A DNA stretch of 64,000 nt from NCBI GenBank assembly GCA_016584305.1, contig JACEEZ010022621.1:78050-142049 (forward strand), in the 5' to 3' direction. Of this stretch, positions 24,401 through 35,213 are shown one piece after another. Made by a program: the position numbers and the translations under genes. This DNA is from Chionoecetes opilio. Lineage: Eukaryota; Arthropoda; Malacostraca; Decapoda; Majidae. The notes under the pieces were generated by a model, which was not told the origin of the DNA, did no database searches, and was given only the letters and a program-made list of their open reading frames with translations. Within the stretch, counting starts at the first letter, position 1. Every line of letters begins with the position of its first letter.

Positions 24401-27150
24401 ACTAGCTGAAATAATTGAAAACACTACATTTTATGGGTTTATAGCAATATGATAAGTAAAACTATTTGTATATATACAATAACGCTACAGTTTACAAAAA
24501 ACTATGAAAAACGCTTGCAATATACCGTTATATAGCAATAAATAGCCTCTTACTCTTCTATTTAATAGCTTAATGTAATATAAGCTACTTATAGGTGCAA
24601 ATTATTCTAAAAAGAGGATTTTATACTTCAATTTGTAGGAAAACAGCTATATATCACTGATAACTAGCTAAAATCATTGAAAAAACTACATTTTATGGGT
24701 TTATAGCAATATAATAAGTAAAACTACTTGTATATATACAATAACGCTACAGTTTAGGAGAAACTATGAAAAACGCTTGCATTATGCCGTTATATCACAA
24801 TAAATAACCTCTTACTCTTCTATTTAATAGCTTAATGTAATGTAAGCTACTTATAGGTGCAAATTATTCTAAAAAGAGGATTTTATATTTCAATTTGTAG
24901 GAAAACAGTTATATATCACCGATAGATAGCTAATATCATTGAAAACACTACATTATATGGGTTTATAGCAATATAATAAGTAAAACTACTTGTATATATA
25001 CAATAACGCTACAGTTTACAAGAAATTATGAAAAATGCTTGCAATATACCGTTATATCATAATAAATAACCTCTTACTCTTCTATTTAATAGCTTAATGT
25101 AATGTAAGCTACTTATAGGTGCAAATTATTCTCAAAAGAGGATTTTATACTTCAATTTGTAGGAAAACAGCTATATATCACTGATAACTAGCTAAAATCA
25201 TTGAAAACACTACGTTTTATGGGTTTATAGCAATATAATAAGTAAAACTACTTGTATATATACAATAACGCTACAGTTTACAAGAAACTATGAAAAACGC
25301 TTGCAATATACCGTTATATCACAATAAATAACCTCTTACTCTTCTATTTAATAGCTTAATGTAATGTAAGCTACTTATAGGTGCAAATTATTCTAAAAAG
25401 AGGATTTTATGCTTCAATTTGTAGGAAAACAGCTATATATCACCGATAAATAGCTAATATCATTGAAAACACTACATTTTATGGGTTTATAGCAATATAA
25501 TAAGTAAAACTACTTGTATATATACAATTACGCTACATTTTAGAAGAAACTATGAAAAACGCTTGCAATATACCGTTATATCACAATAAAGAACCTCTTA
25601 CTCTTCTATTTATTAGCTTAATGTAATGTAAGCTACTTATAGGTGTAAATTATTCTAAAAAGAGGATTGTATACTTCAATTTGTAGGCAAACAGCTATAT
25701 ATCACCGATAACTAGCTAAAATCATTGAAAAGAACACATTTTGAGGGTATAAAGCATTATCATAAGGTAAATTCCTTCTATTAATGATATAACACTACAA
25801 TTAAGAAGAAACTATGAAAAACACGTATAATATACAATTGTATCACAATATAGAGTCTCAAACTTCTATTATAAGCTTACAGCAGTTTAAAATAGCAATT
25901 TCTAACGAAAACAACTATAATTCCACATTTTGAATTTCTCTATCAAAAAAAGGGCTGAATAATGTCAATTTTCGACATTTTTTAGCCCTTCAAAAATACA
26001 TTAAAACACTTGAAAAAACGTTGTTTCTAAGATTAAAATTGATACATAATTTTCATGAAAAATACACATTTTAAGCTCATAATATTGTAAAATATAGTTG
26101 TGTAAAAGTGCTGAATAATGTCAAATTTCGACATTTTTTAGGCTTTCAAAAATACATTAAAATACTTGGAAAAACGTTGTTTTTAAGATTAAAATTGATA
26201 CCTAAATTTCATGAAAAATACATTTTTTAGCTCATAACATTGTAAAATATAGTTGTGTAAAAGTGCTGAATAATGTCTAATTTCGACATTTTTTAGCCCT
26301 TCAAAAAAACATTAAAATACTTGAAAAAACATTGTTTTTAAGATTAAAATTGATATCTAATTTTCATGAAAAATACATATTTTTAGCTATTAATTCTGTA
26401 AAATATAGTTGTAGCAAATATAAAAAGCTATTTAGCTACAGATATAAAGAAATATACTTCAATTTGTAGAAAAAACCAAGTCTTCAATGATAACTAGCTA
26501 AAATCATTGAAAACAATACATTTTATGGGTTTATAGCATTATGATAAGTAAAACTACTTGTATATATACAATAACGCTACAGTTTACAAGAAACTATGAA
26601 AAACGCTTGCAATATACCGTTATATCACAATAAATAACCTCTTACTCTTCTATTTAATAGCTTAAAGTTATGTAAGCTACTTATAGGTGCAAATTATTCT
26701 AAAAAATGGATTTTATACTTCAATTTGTAGGAAAACAGCTATATATCACTGATAACAGCTAAAATCATTGAACACACTACATTTTATGGGTTTATAGCAA
26801 TATAATAAGTAAAACTATTTGTATATATACAATAACGCTACAGTTTAGATAAACTATGAAAAACGCTTGCAATATACCGTTATATCACATTAAATAATCT
26901 CTTACTCTTCTATTTAATAGCTTAATGTAATGTAATCTACTTATAGTTGCAAATTATTCTAAAAAGAGGATTTTATACTTCAATTTGTAGGAAAACAGCT
27001 GTATATCACCGATAAATAGCTAATATCATTGAAATCACTACATTTTATGGGTTTATAGCAATATAATAAGTAAAACTACTTGTATATATACAATAACGCT
27101 ACATTTTAGAAGAAACTATGAAAAACGCATGCAATATACCGTTATATCAC
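21401..27150 (+). repeat. Clean satellite array
   Basis: Five A units (21412, 21675, 21936, 22196, 22458), B+C3 (about 22740-23492), one A, B+C2 (23785-24383), five A (24394, 24655, 24917, 25180, 25440), B+C3 (25717-26476), then A units from 26486, 26747 and 27007. Two A units (22196 and 26747) share the rare words GATAACAGCT, CATTAAATAATCTC and TAATCTACTTATAG, so they descend from one variant. Confidence 0.95.
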
Positions 27151-29307
27151 AATAAAAAACCTTACTTTTTCAAATTTATTAGTTTAATGTAATGTAAGTC
27201 TTATGGGTTTAAAATTATTCAAAAAAAGTTTTGTATACTTCAATTTGGGGAAACAGAAAATATAATCCGATACCTACTAAAATCTTTAAAAGAACACTTT
27301 TTTGGGTATAAAGCATTATCATAAGGAAAATTCCTTCTTTTAAATTTGAATAACACTAAAAATTAAAAAGAAACTTGAAAAACCGTAAAATAAAAAATTG
27401 TATCACAATATAGTCTCAACTCCTATTATAACTTAAAGTAGTTAAAAATAGCAATTTCTAACGAAAACAACTAAATTTCCCACATTTTGAATTTCTTTTA
27501 AAAAAAAGGGGCTGAAAAATGTAAATTTTTTGCTTTTTTTAGACTTAAAAAATACATTAAAACACTTGTAAAACGTTTTTTATTAAGAAAAAATTTTGTA
27601 CATAAATTACATAAAAAAACAAAATTTTAAGCTCATAATATTGAAAATATAGTTTGTAAAAGTGCTGAATATGTCAAATTTCAAATTTTTTTAGGCCTTA
27701 AAAAATACTTTTAAAAATATTTGGGGAAAAAATTTGTTTTTAAGATTAAAATTGAATCAAATTTTATAAAAAATACATATTTTTAGCTATTAATTTTGTA
27801 AAATATAGTTGTAGCAAATAAAAAAGCTAAAAATTTTTCTACAGAATAAAGAAATTACTTCAATTTGTAGAAAAAAAATTTCTTTTTACTGATAACTAGC
27901 TGAAAAATTGAAAACACTCATTTTATGGGTTTTAGCAATATGAAAGTAAAAATATTTTTATATAACAATAAAGCTACAGTTAAAGAAACTATAAAACGCT
28001 TGCAATATACGTATTAGCAATAAATAGCCTCTTACCTTCTATTTTAAAATTATTAATGTAAGCTACTATAGGTGCAAATTATTTTAAAAAAAGGATTTAT
28101 ACCAATTTGTAAAGGGAAAAAAGCTATATATCAATGATAACTAGCTAAAATCATTTAAAAAAAAATACATTTTATGGGTTATGCAATAATGTAAAACACT
28201 TGTAATATACAATAACGCTAAAGTTTTGGGAAACTATGAAACGTGCATTTTGCCCTTATTCACAATAAAAAAAACCCTTTTCCCTTCTTTAATAGCTTAA
28301 AAATGTAAGCTACTTTAGGTGCAAATTTTTCAAAAAAAGGATTTTTTATTTTTAATTTGTAGGAAAACATTATATATCACCGATAGAAGTAATTCATTGA
28401 AAAAAATACTTATATGGGTTTATAGCAAATGTTTAATAAAAATACTTGTTATATATACAAAACGTACAGTTACAAGAAATTATGAAAATGCTTGCAATAT
28501 ACCCTTAATCATAATAAAAACCTCTTATCTTCTATTTAATAGCTTAAGTAATTTAAGCTCTTATAGGGGCAAAATTTTTTAAAAAAAAGGGTTTTTTAAA
28601 TTCAAAATTTTTGGGAAAACAGCTATAACACTGATAATAGCTAAATCATTGAAAAAAATACATTTTTTTGGGTTTATAGCAATATAAAAGTAAAACTACT
28701 TGTATATAACAATAACGCTACAGTTTACAAGAAAATATGAAAAACGCTTTAATATACGTTATATCCAATAAATAAACTCTTATCTTCTATTATAGCTTAA
28801 TGTAATGTAAGTACTTTTAGGTGCAAATTATTCTAAAAAAAAGGGGTTTTAACTTCAATTTGTAGGAAAAAACTATATATCACCCATAAATAGCTATATA
28901 ATTTAAAACACTAATTTATGGGTTTTTTAGCAATTAAAAATAAAACTACTTGTATATATACAAATTTCGCTACATTTTTGAAGAAAAATATGAAAAAAAA
29001 AAGCTTGCAATATACCCTTATATACAATAAAGAAAACCCTTCTTTTTCTATTTATTAGCTTTAAGTAATGTAAGGTACTTATAGGTGTAAATTTTTTCTA
29101 AAAAAAGGGATGTATACTTTAATTTGTAGGCAAACAGTTTTAAAATACCGATAATAGCTAAAAAACATTGAAAAGAACAATTTGAGGGTATAAAGCATTT
29201 TCATAAGGTAAATTCCTTTATTTAAAGAAATAACATCAATTAACAAAAAATATCAAAAAAACGTGTAATATACAATTGTATCACAATATAGTCTCAAACT
29301 CCTATTA
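27151..29307 (+). repeat. Error-rich satellite up to the transposon
   Basis: From about 27155 the satellite becomes indel-rich and loses G and C in favour of A/T runs. Order is still readable: a B+C2 block at about 27283-27875, five A units (27888, 28133, 28379, 28630, 28881), and a B unit from 29167 that is broken after CCTATTA by the transposon. An 87-codon open frame at 28319-28582 is a by-product of the lost bases, not a gene. Confidence 0.88.
29305..29307. other. Target site duplication, left copy (TTA)
   Basis: The uninterrupted B unit reads CTCCTATTATAAGCTTACAG. Here the left flank ends CTCCTATTA and the right flank begins TTATAAGC, so exactly TTA is duplicated. Confidence 0.9.
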
Positions 29308-29511
29308 CACTGGACAACAACATGTTTGCTACTGGAGATGTGTAAAGCGATTTAGACTAATTTAGGTACGCTGATTTCAAAAATCATAACCGTTTTGCTG
29401 TATCACGTCAGGATTTTGAGTTACAGAAATACTCCCATTGCCTAGAAGTCAGGATTTCAATGAAATTTACAAAAATTCATTTATTCATTTATTTCATCAT
29501 GAATGCTTCAA
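29308..29511 (+). repeat. Left terminal inverted repeat
   Basis: It matches the reverse complement of the right end over its full length, apart from three substitutions and a variable patch after the first 13 bases (10 bp here, 19 bp on the right). The outer motif ACTGGA (29309) is repeated at 29331, at the start of the long matching part, as expected of a subterminal transposase-binding repeat. Confidence 0.95.
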
Positions 29512-29538
29512 TTCCATATGTCTTTAACTTGCCTATTT

Positions 29539-29829
29539 CGTAAGAGGTGGTAGGCTGCAGACTGCACTCTGAAGGTCGCTGTCTGTAGCTAGATTAATAT
29601 AGCGTATTGATTGCGGGGTGATGTGGTTGGTTGCACGTGGTCTAGTTTGTGGCCTTGTGAGCCGTTGGCTGCGCGCAGAACAAAGTCACGCGCTCTTGAG
29701 AAACGACTTTCTTTAACACAAACTAGACCACGCGCAACCAACCACATCACGCCGCAATCAATACGCTATACAAATCTAGCTACAGACAGCGACCTTTAGA
29801 GTGCAGTCTGCAGCCTACCACCTCTTACG
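29539..29829. repeat. Internal hairpin with 113 bp arms
   Basis: Left arm 29539-29651 and right arm 29717-29829 are reverse complements with five mismatches, separated by a 65 bp loop. Arms start CGTAAGAGGTGG and end at GGTCTAGTTTGTG. It lies between the left terminal repeat and the transposase start, so it would be in the 5' untranslated part or the promoter. It may be a small foldback element nested in the transposon or an intrinsic part of it. An open frame at 29611-29799 is only a reading of this hairpin. If CG is not part of the arms it could be a 2 bp target duplication, but CG is self-complementary, so this cannot be decided. Confidence 0.92.
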
Positions 29830-29857
29830 TAACTACGATATAACGTACTTATATAAC

Positions 29858-29886
29858 TACTAATTTTGTTTCTTTCTTTCTTTCAG
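29858..29886 (+). promoter_or_regulatory. Predicted 3' splice site upstream of the transposase
   Basis: A branch-point-like TACTAAT (29858-29864) is followed by a pyrimidine tract of repeated TTTC and an AG at 29885-29886. The next exon would start TTAAACATG, placing the first ATG (29893) seven bases in. The matching 5' splice site would be further upstream and I cannot pick it. Confidence 0.6.
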
Positions 29887-29892
29887 TTAAAC

Positions 29893-31556
29893 ATGAGTAG
29901 ACGTTCCTGTACCATCATCCAGACAACTTCTGTTATGTCTGTGGTCGGTATACCAAAAAAGATCAACAGCGAAGTGTATCTACGGCAGTGAAAATGAAGG
30001 CCGCCTACTTTCACTACTTCGGGTGTAAGGTGGGGGACCAAGGAAAGAGCTGGGCACCACACATCTGCTGCACAAGCTGCCACTCAGCCTTGACTCAGTG
30101 GTTGGTGGGCAAGCGCGCGAGCATTCCATTTGCGGTGCCCATGATATGGCGTGAGCCGCAGAATCATCATGATGATTGTTATTTCTGCTGCACAAGCATC
30201 GCCGGCTTCAACAGGAAGAATAAAGTCCACATCAAGTACGCTGACTGCGTCTCTGCTCGTAAACCTGTGCCTCATGATGACGGGAACCCCGTTCCAACAT
30301 GTCCAGCTGATCAGAACATAACTGTAAGCAGTGGCGAAGAGGATGGTGATGAACCTTTTGAACCCGACACTCAAGAACAAGAACCACACCTTCTGAACCA
30401 GGGAGAGTTAAATGATCTTGTAAGAGATCTCTCGCTGTCAAAGGCGAAGGCAGAGCTGCTTGGATCAAGGCTGCAGCAGTGGAATCTACTTGAACCTAAC
30501 ACCAAGATATCCTTGTTCAGAGCACGTCACAGCGACATGGCTCAGTTCTTTGAGATGGAAGACACGATGACATTCTGCAGTGACATCAACGGTCAGTTGA
30601 AAGAACTTGGGTGTGATCACGATCCTGCAGACTGGCGCCTCTTCATCGACTCGGGGAAGAACAGCTTGAAGGCTGTTTTGCTCCACAATGGCAACAAGAA
30701 ACCATCAGTCCCACTGGCTCACGCGTTCGGCATGAAAGAGACCTATGAGACTATGCGGCAGCTGCTTGATTCCATCAAGTACAATGACTTCAACTGGCAC
30801 ATCTGCGGAGACTTGAAAGTGGTGGCGCTGTTGTTAGGGCTGCAGTCAGGCTACACGAAATACATGTGCTTCCTTTGTCTCTGGGATAGCAGAGACGACA
30901 AGAATCACTGGACGAAGAATGATTGGAAAGAGCGGACGGAGCATGTACCTGGTCGATACAACGTGAAGCATGTCGCCCTTGTCGACCCAGCCAAGATTTT
31001 CCTTCCACCACTCCACATAAAGCTCGGCTTGATGAAGAATTTTGTACGGGCAATGGATCTGAATGGGCGTGGGTTTTTATACCTGAAGGGGAAGTTTGGC
31101 AACACCTTGTCGGAGGCTAAGATCAAGGCTGGTGTCTTTGTTGGACCGCAAATCCGAGAGGTAATGAAGGACGAAACTTTTCCGACAACTCTAAACCCCA
31201 AAGAGCTGGCAGCGTGGAGGAGCTTCAAAGCTGTGACGGACAACTTTTTGGGGAACGAGCGCGCGGACAACTATGAAGAAATAGTGCAGCAGCTGCTGGA
31301 GTCCTTCAGGAAACTTGGCTCCAGGATGTCCCTGAAGATCCATTTCCTACACCAGCACCTGAACTTCTTCCCTGACAACTTGGGAGCTGTCTCGGGCGAG
31401 CACGGCGAGCGATTCCACCAAGAGATTTCACTCATGGAGACGCGTTACCAAGGGCGGCACAACCCGAACATGATGGGCGACTTCTGCTGGTTCCTGCATC
31501 GTGAAACTGACACAGAGCAGCACAAACGCAAAGCCAAATGCCTAAAGCATTTTTAA
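29893..31556 (+). CDS. Transposase, RNase-H-fold, CACTA-Mirage-Chapaev-like, with N-terminal frameshift
   Basis: The enzyme would bind the element's ends and cut and join DNA in the nucleus. The uninterrupted frame from 29988 gives 522 residues (its first codon is GTG); numbering follows that frame. The same frame is open back to 29901 and adds a CYVCG zinc-binding pair. The likely start is the ATG at 29893, which begins MSRRSC one frame off. One base appears to be missing near 29911, so the gene is either broken or misread there. Further N-terminal cysteine pairs lie at 27/28/31 and 64/67, then an acidic linker (about 115-132). Candidate metal ligands are D221 (LFIDSG) and D275 (CGDLK), with zinc ligands C294 and C297 (CFLC), H452 and H457 (IHFLHQH), then E471 or E474 (GEHGERFH). 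The stop is TAA at 31554. It is the only plausible protein gene in the window. Confidence 0.88.
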
Positions 31557-31593
31557 TTACATTCTAGTAGAGTTTTTCTGTAATTTCTATAAT

Positions 31594-31806
31594 TTGAAGC
31601 ATTCATGATGAAATAAATGAATAAATTAATTTTTGTAAATTTCATTGAAATCCTGACTTCTAGGCAATGGGAGTATTTCTGTAACTCAAAATCCTGACGT
31701 GATACAGCAAAACGGTTATGATTTTTGAAATCAGCGTACCCAAATTAGTCTAAATCACTTTACACATCTCCAGTAATAAATTTTTTTTGAAATTTGTTGT
31801 CCAGTG
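31594..31806 (-). repeat. Right terminal inverted repeat
   Basis: Reverse complement of the left end, ending ...TTGTTGTCCAGTG. It begins 37 bases after the transposase stop, so the gene's 3' end is transcribed into the repeat. Confidence 0.95.
31612..31617 (+). terminator. Likely polyadenylation signal AATAAA
   Basis: AATAAA lies 56 bases after the stop codon, inside the right terminal repeat, in an A/T-rich stretch with a second near-match (GAATAAAT) just downstream. Confidence 0.55.
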
Positions 31807-31809
31807 TTA
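31807..31809. other. Target site duplication, right copy (TTA)
   Basis: First three bases after the element. Joined to the left flank without this copy, they restore the standard B sequence. Confidence 0.9.
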
Positions 31810-34800
31810 TAAGCTTACAGTAGTTTAAAATAGCAATTTCTAACGAAAGCAACTATAATACCACATTTTGAATTTCTGTATCAAAAAAAGGGCTGAATAA
31901 TGTCAATTTTCGACCTTTTTTAGCCCTTCAAAAATACATTAAAACACTTGAAAAAACGTTGTTTCTAAGATTAAAATTGATACATAATTTTCATTAAAAA
32001 TACATATTTTAAGCTCATAATATTGTAAAATATAGTTGTGTAAAAGTGCTGCATAATGTCAAATTTCGACATTTTTTAGGCTTTCAAAAATACATTAAAA
32101 TACTTGGAAAAACGTTGTTTTTAAGATTAAAATTGATATCTAAATTGAATGAAAAATACATATTTTTAGCTATTAATTTTGTAAAATATAGTTGTAGCAA
32201 ATATAAAAAGCTATTTAGCTACAGATATAAAGAAATATACTTCAATTTGTAGAAAAAAATTACTTTTCACTGATAACTAGCTGAAATCATTGAAAACACT
32301 ACATTTTATGGGTTTATAGCAATATGATAAGTAAAACTATTTGTATATATACAATAACGCTACAGTTTACAAGAAACTGTGAAAAACGCTTGCAATATAC
32401 CGTTATATAGCAATAAATAGCCTCTTACTCTTCTATTTAATAGCTTAATGTAATGTAAGCTACTTATAGGTGCAAATTATTCTAAAAAGAGGATTTTATA
32501 CTTCAATTTGTAGGAAAACAGCTATATATCACTGATAACTAGCTAAAATCATTGAAAACACTACATTTTATGGGTTTTTAGCAATATAATAAGTAAAACT
32601 ACTTGTATATATACAATAACGCTACAGTTTAGAAGAAACTATGAAAAACGCTTGCATTATACCGTTATATCACAATAAATAACCTCTTACTCTTCTATTT
32701 AATAGCTTAATGTAATGTAAGCTACTTATAGGTGCAAATTATTCTAAAAAGAGGATTTTATACTTCAAATGTAGGAAAACAGTTATATATCACCGATAGA
32801 TAGCTAATATCATTGAAAACAATACATTATATGGGTTTATAGCAATATGTTAAGTAAAACTACTTGTATATATACAATCACGCTACGTTTACAAGAAACT
32901 TGAAAAACGCTTCAATATACATTATATCAAAATAAATACCCTTTATTTCCNAAATTGAGCTGTTTATATATATTTGTAGGAAAACAGCCATATATCACTG
33001 ATAACTAGCTAAATCATTGAAAACACTACATTTAGGTTTATAGCAATATTATAAGTAAAACTACTTGTATTTTGAACAATAACGCTACAGTTTACAAGAA
33101 ACTATGAAAAACGCTTGCAATATACCGTTTTATCACAATAAATACCCTCTTACTCTACTATTTATTAGCTTAATTAATGTAAGCTACTTATAGGTCCAAA
33201 TTATTCTAAAAAAAGGATTGTATACTTCAATTTGTAGGAAAACAACTATATATCACCGATAACTAGCTAAAATCATTGAAAAGAACACATTTTAAGGGTA
33301 TAAAACATTATCATAAGGTAAATTCCTTCTATTAATGATATAACACTACAATTAAGAAGAAACTATGAAAAACACGTATAATATACAATTGTATCACAAT
33401 ATAGAGTCTCAAACTCCTATTATAAGCTTACAGTAGATTAAAATAGCAATTTCTAACGAAAACAACTATAATTCCACATTTTGAATTTCTCTAACAAAAA
33501 AAGGGCTGAAAAATGTCAATTTTCGACATTTTTTAGCCCTTCAAAAATACATTAAAACACTTGAAAAAACGTTGTTTCTAAGATTAAAATTGATACATAA
33601 TTTTCATGAAAAATACACATTTTAAGCTCATAATATTGTAAAGTATAGTTGTGTAAAAGTGCTGAATAATGTCAAATTTCGACATTTTTTAGGCTTTCAA
33701 AAATACATTAAAAACTTGAAAAAACATTGTTTTTAAGATTAAAATTGATACCTAAATTTCATGAGAAATACATATTTTTAGCTCATAACATTTTAAAATA
33801 TAGTATTGTAAAAGTGCTGAATAATGTAAAATTTCGACATTATTTAGCATTTCAAAAATACATTAAAATTCTTGAAAAAACATTGTTTTTAGGATTGAAA
33901 TTGATATCTAAATTTCATGAAAAATACATATTTTTAGCTCATAACATTGTAAAATATAGTTGTGTAAAAGTGCTGAATAATGTCTAATTTCGAAATTTTT
34001 TAGCCCTTCAAAAATACATTAAAATACTTGAAAAAACATTGTTTATAAGATTAAAATTGATATCTAAATTTCATGAAAAATACATATTTTTAGCTATTAA
34101 TTTTGTAAAATATAGTTGTAGCAAATATAAAAAGCTATTTAGCTACAGATATAAAGAAATATACTTCAATTTGTAGAAAAAAAAAACTCTTCAATGATAA
34201 CTAGCTAAAATCATTGAAATCACTACATTTTATGGGTTTATAGCATTATGATAAGTAAAACTACTTGTATATATACAATAACGCTACAGTTTACAGGAAA
34301 CTATGAAAAACGCTTGCAATATACCGTTATATCACATTAAATAATCTCTTACTCTTCTATTTAATAGCTTAATGTAATGTAATCTACTTATAGGTGCAAA
34401 TTATTCTAAAAAGAGGATTTTATACTTCAATTTGTAGGAAAACAGCTATATATCACCGATAAATAGCTAATATCATTGAAAACACTACATTTTATGGGTT
34501 TATAGCAATATAATAAGTAAAACTACTATAACACTACAATTAAAAAGAAACTATGAAAAACACGTATAATATACAATTGTATCACAATATAGAGTCTCAA
34601 ACTCCTATTATAAGCTTACAGAAGTTAAAAATAGCAATTTCTAACGAAAACAACTATAATTCCACATTTTGAATTTCTCTATCAAAAATACGGCTGAATA
34701 ATGTCAATTTTCGACATTTTTTAGCCCTTCAAAAATACATTAAAACACTTGAAAAAACGTTGTTATTAAGAATAAAATTGATACATAAATTACATGAAAA

Positions 34801-35213
34801 ATACATATTTTAAGCTCATAATATTGTAAAATATAGTTGTGTAAAAGTGCTGAATAATGTCAAATTTCGACATTTTTTAGGCTTTCAAAAATACATTAAA
34901 AAACTTGAAAAAACATTCTTTTTAAGATTAAAATTGATACCTAAATTTCATGAAAAATACATATTTTTAGCTCATAACATTGTAAAATATAGTATTGTAA
35001 AAGTGCTGAATAATGTAAAATTTCGACATTATTTAGCATTTCAAAAATACATTAAAATTCTTGAAAAAACATTGTTTTTAGGATTGAAATTGATATCTAA
35101 ATTTCATGAGAAATACATATTTTTAGCTATTAATTTTGTAAAATATAGTTGTAACAAATATAAAAAGCTATTTACCTACAGATATAAAGAAATATAATTC
35201 AATTTGTAGAAAA
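31810..35213 (+). repeat. Satellite array right of the transposon, mostly clean
   Basis: The interrupted B unit resumes and gives two C units (to about 32258). A units follow at 32268, 32529, a truncated one at 32791 (N at 32951) and 32996. Then comes a B block with four C copies (starts near 33507, 33660, 33815, 33973; end near 34185), the only four-copy block I found. A units at 34193 and 34455 follow; the second fuses to a B unit near 34527, leading to C3 and the tail at about 35208. The last C tail reads AATATAATTC in place of AATATACTTC. Confidence 0.93.
32951..32951. other. Ambiguous base marking a second assembly join
   Basis: From 32880 the A unit loses bases, then the N is followed by sequence that does not match the expected place in the unit. 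The distance from this unit's start (32791) to the next (32996) is only about 205 bp in place of 262, so sequence has been lost or collapsed here. Confidence 0.75.

Larger units (their letters stand above)
29308..31806 (+). mobile_element. DNA transposon, CACTA-Mirage-Chapaev-like, 2499 bp
   Basis: A complete element lies inside a B unit. Both ends begin CACTGGACAACAA and extend into inverted repeats of 204 bp (left) and 213 bp (right). It is flanked by a 3 bp duplication (TTA) that is exactly accounted for by intact B units. Inside are a 113 bp-arm hairpin, a predicted splice acceptor and a transposase frame on the plus strand. Base composition is far richer in G+C than the satellite. CAC termini, a 3 bp duplication and the transposase's D, D, CxxC, HxxxxH, E order fit the CACTA-Mirage-Chapaev group. 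The long inverted repeats are atypical of plant CACTA elements, so the exact family is open. Confidence 0.93.

Noticed and set aside
5281..27150. CENP-B box in the satellite
   Set aside because: No match to the TTCG....A..CGGG pattern in the A, B or C units. The TTTCGACAT in C matches only the first part.
29883..31270. Open frames overlapping the transposase in other frames, mostly minus strand
   Set aside because: They are shadows of the G+C-rich transposase coding sequence, with no motifs of their own.
29308..31806. Retroelement or viral integration
   Set aside because: Inverted (not direct) terminal repeats, a 3 bp duplication, no reverse transcriptase or capsid motifs, and an RNase-H-type transposase frame point to a DNA transposon.
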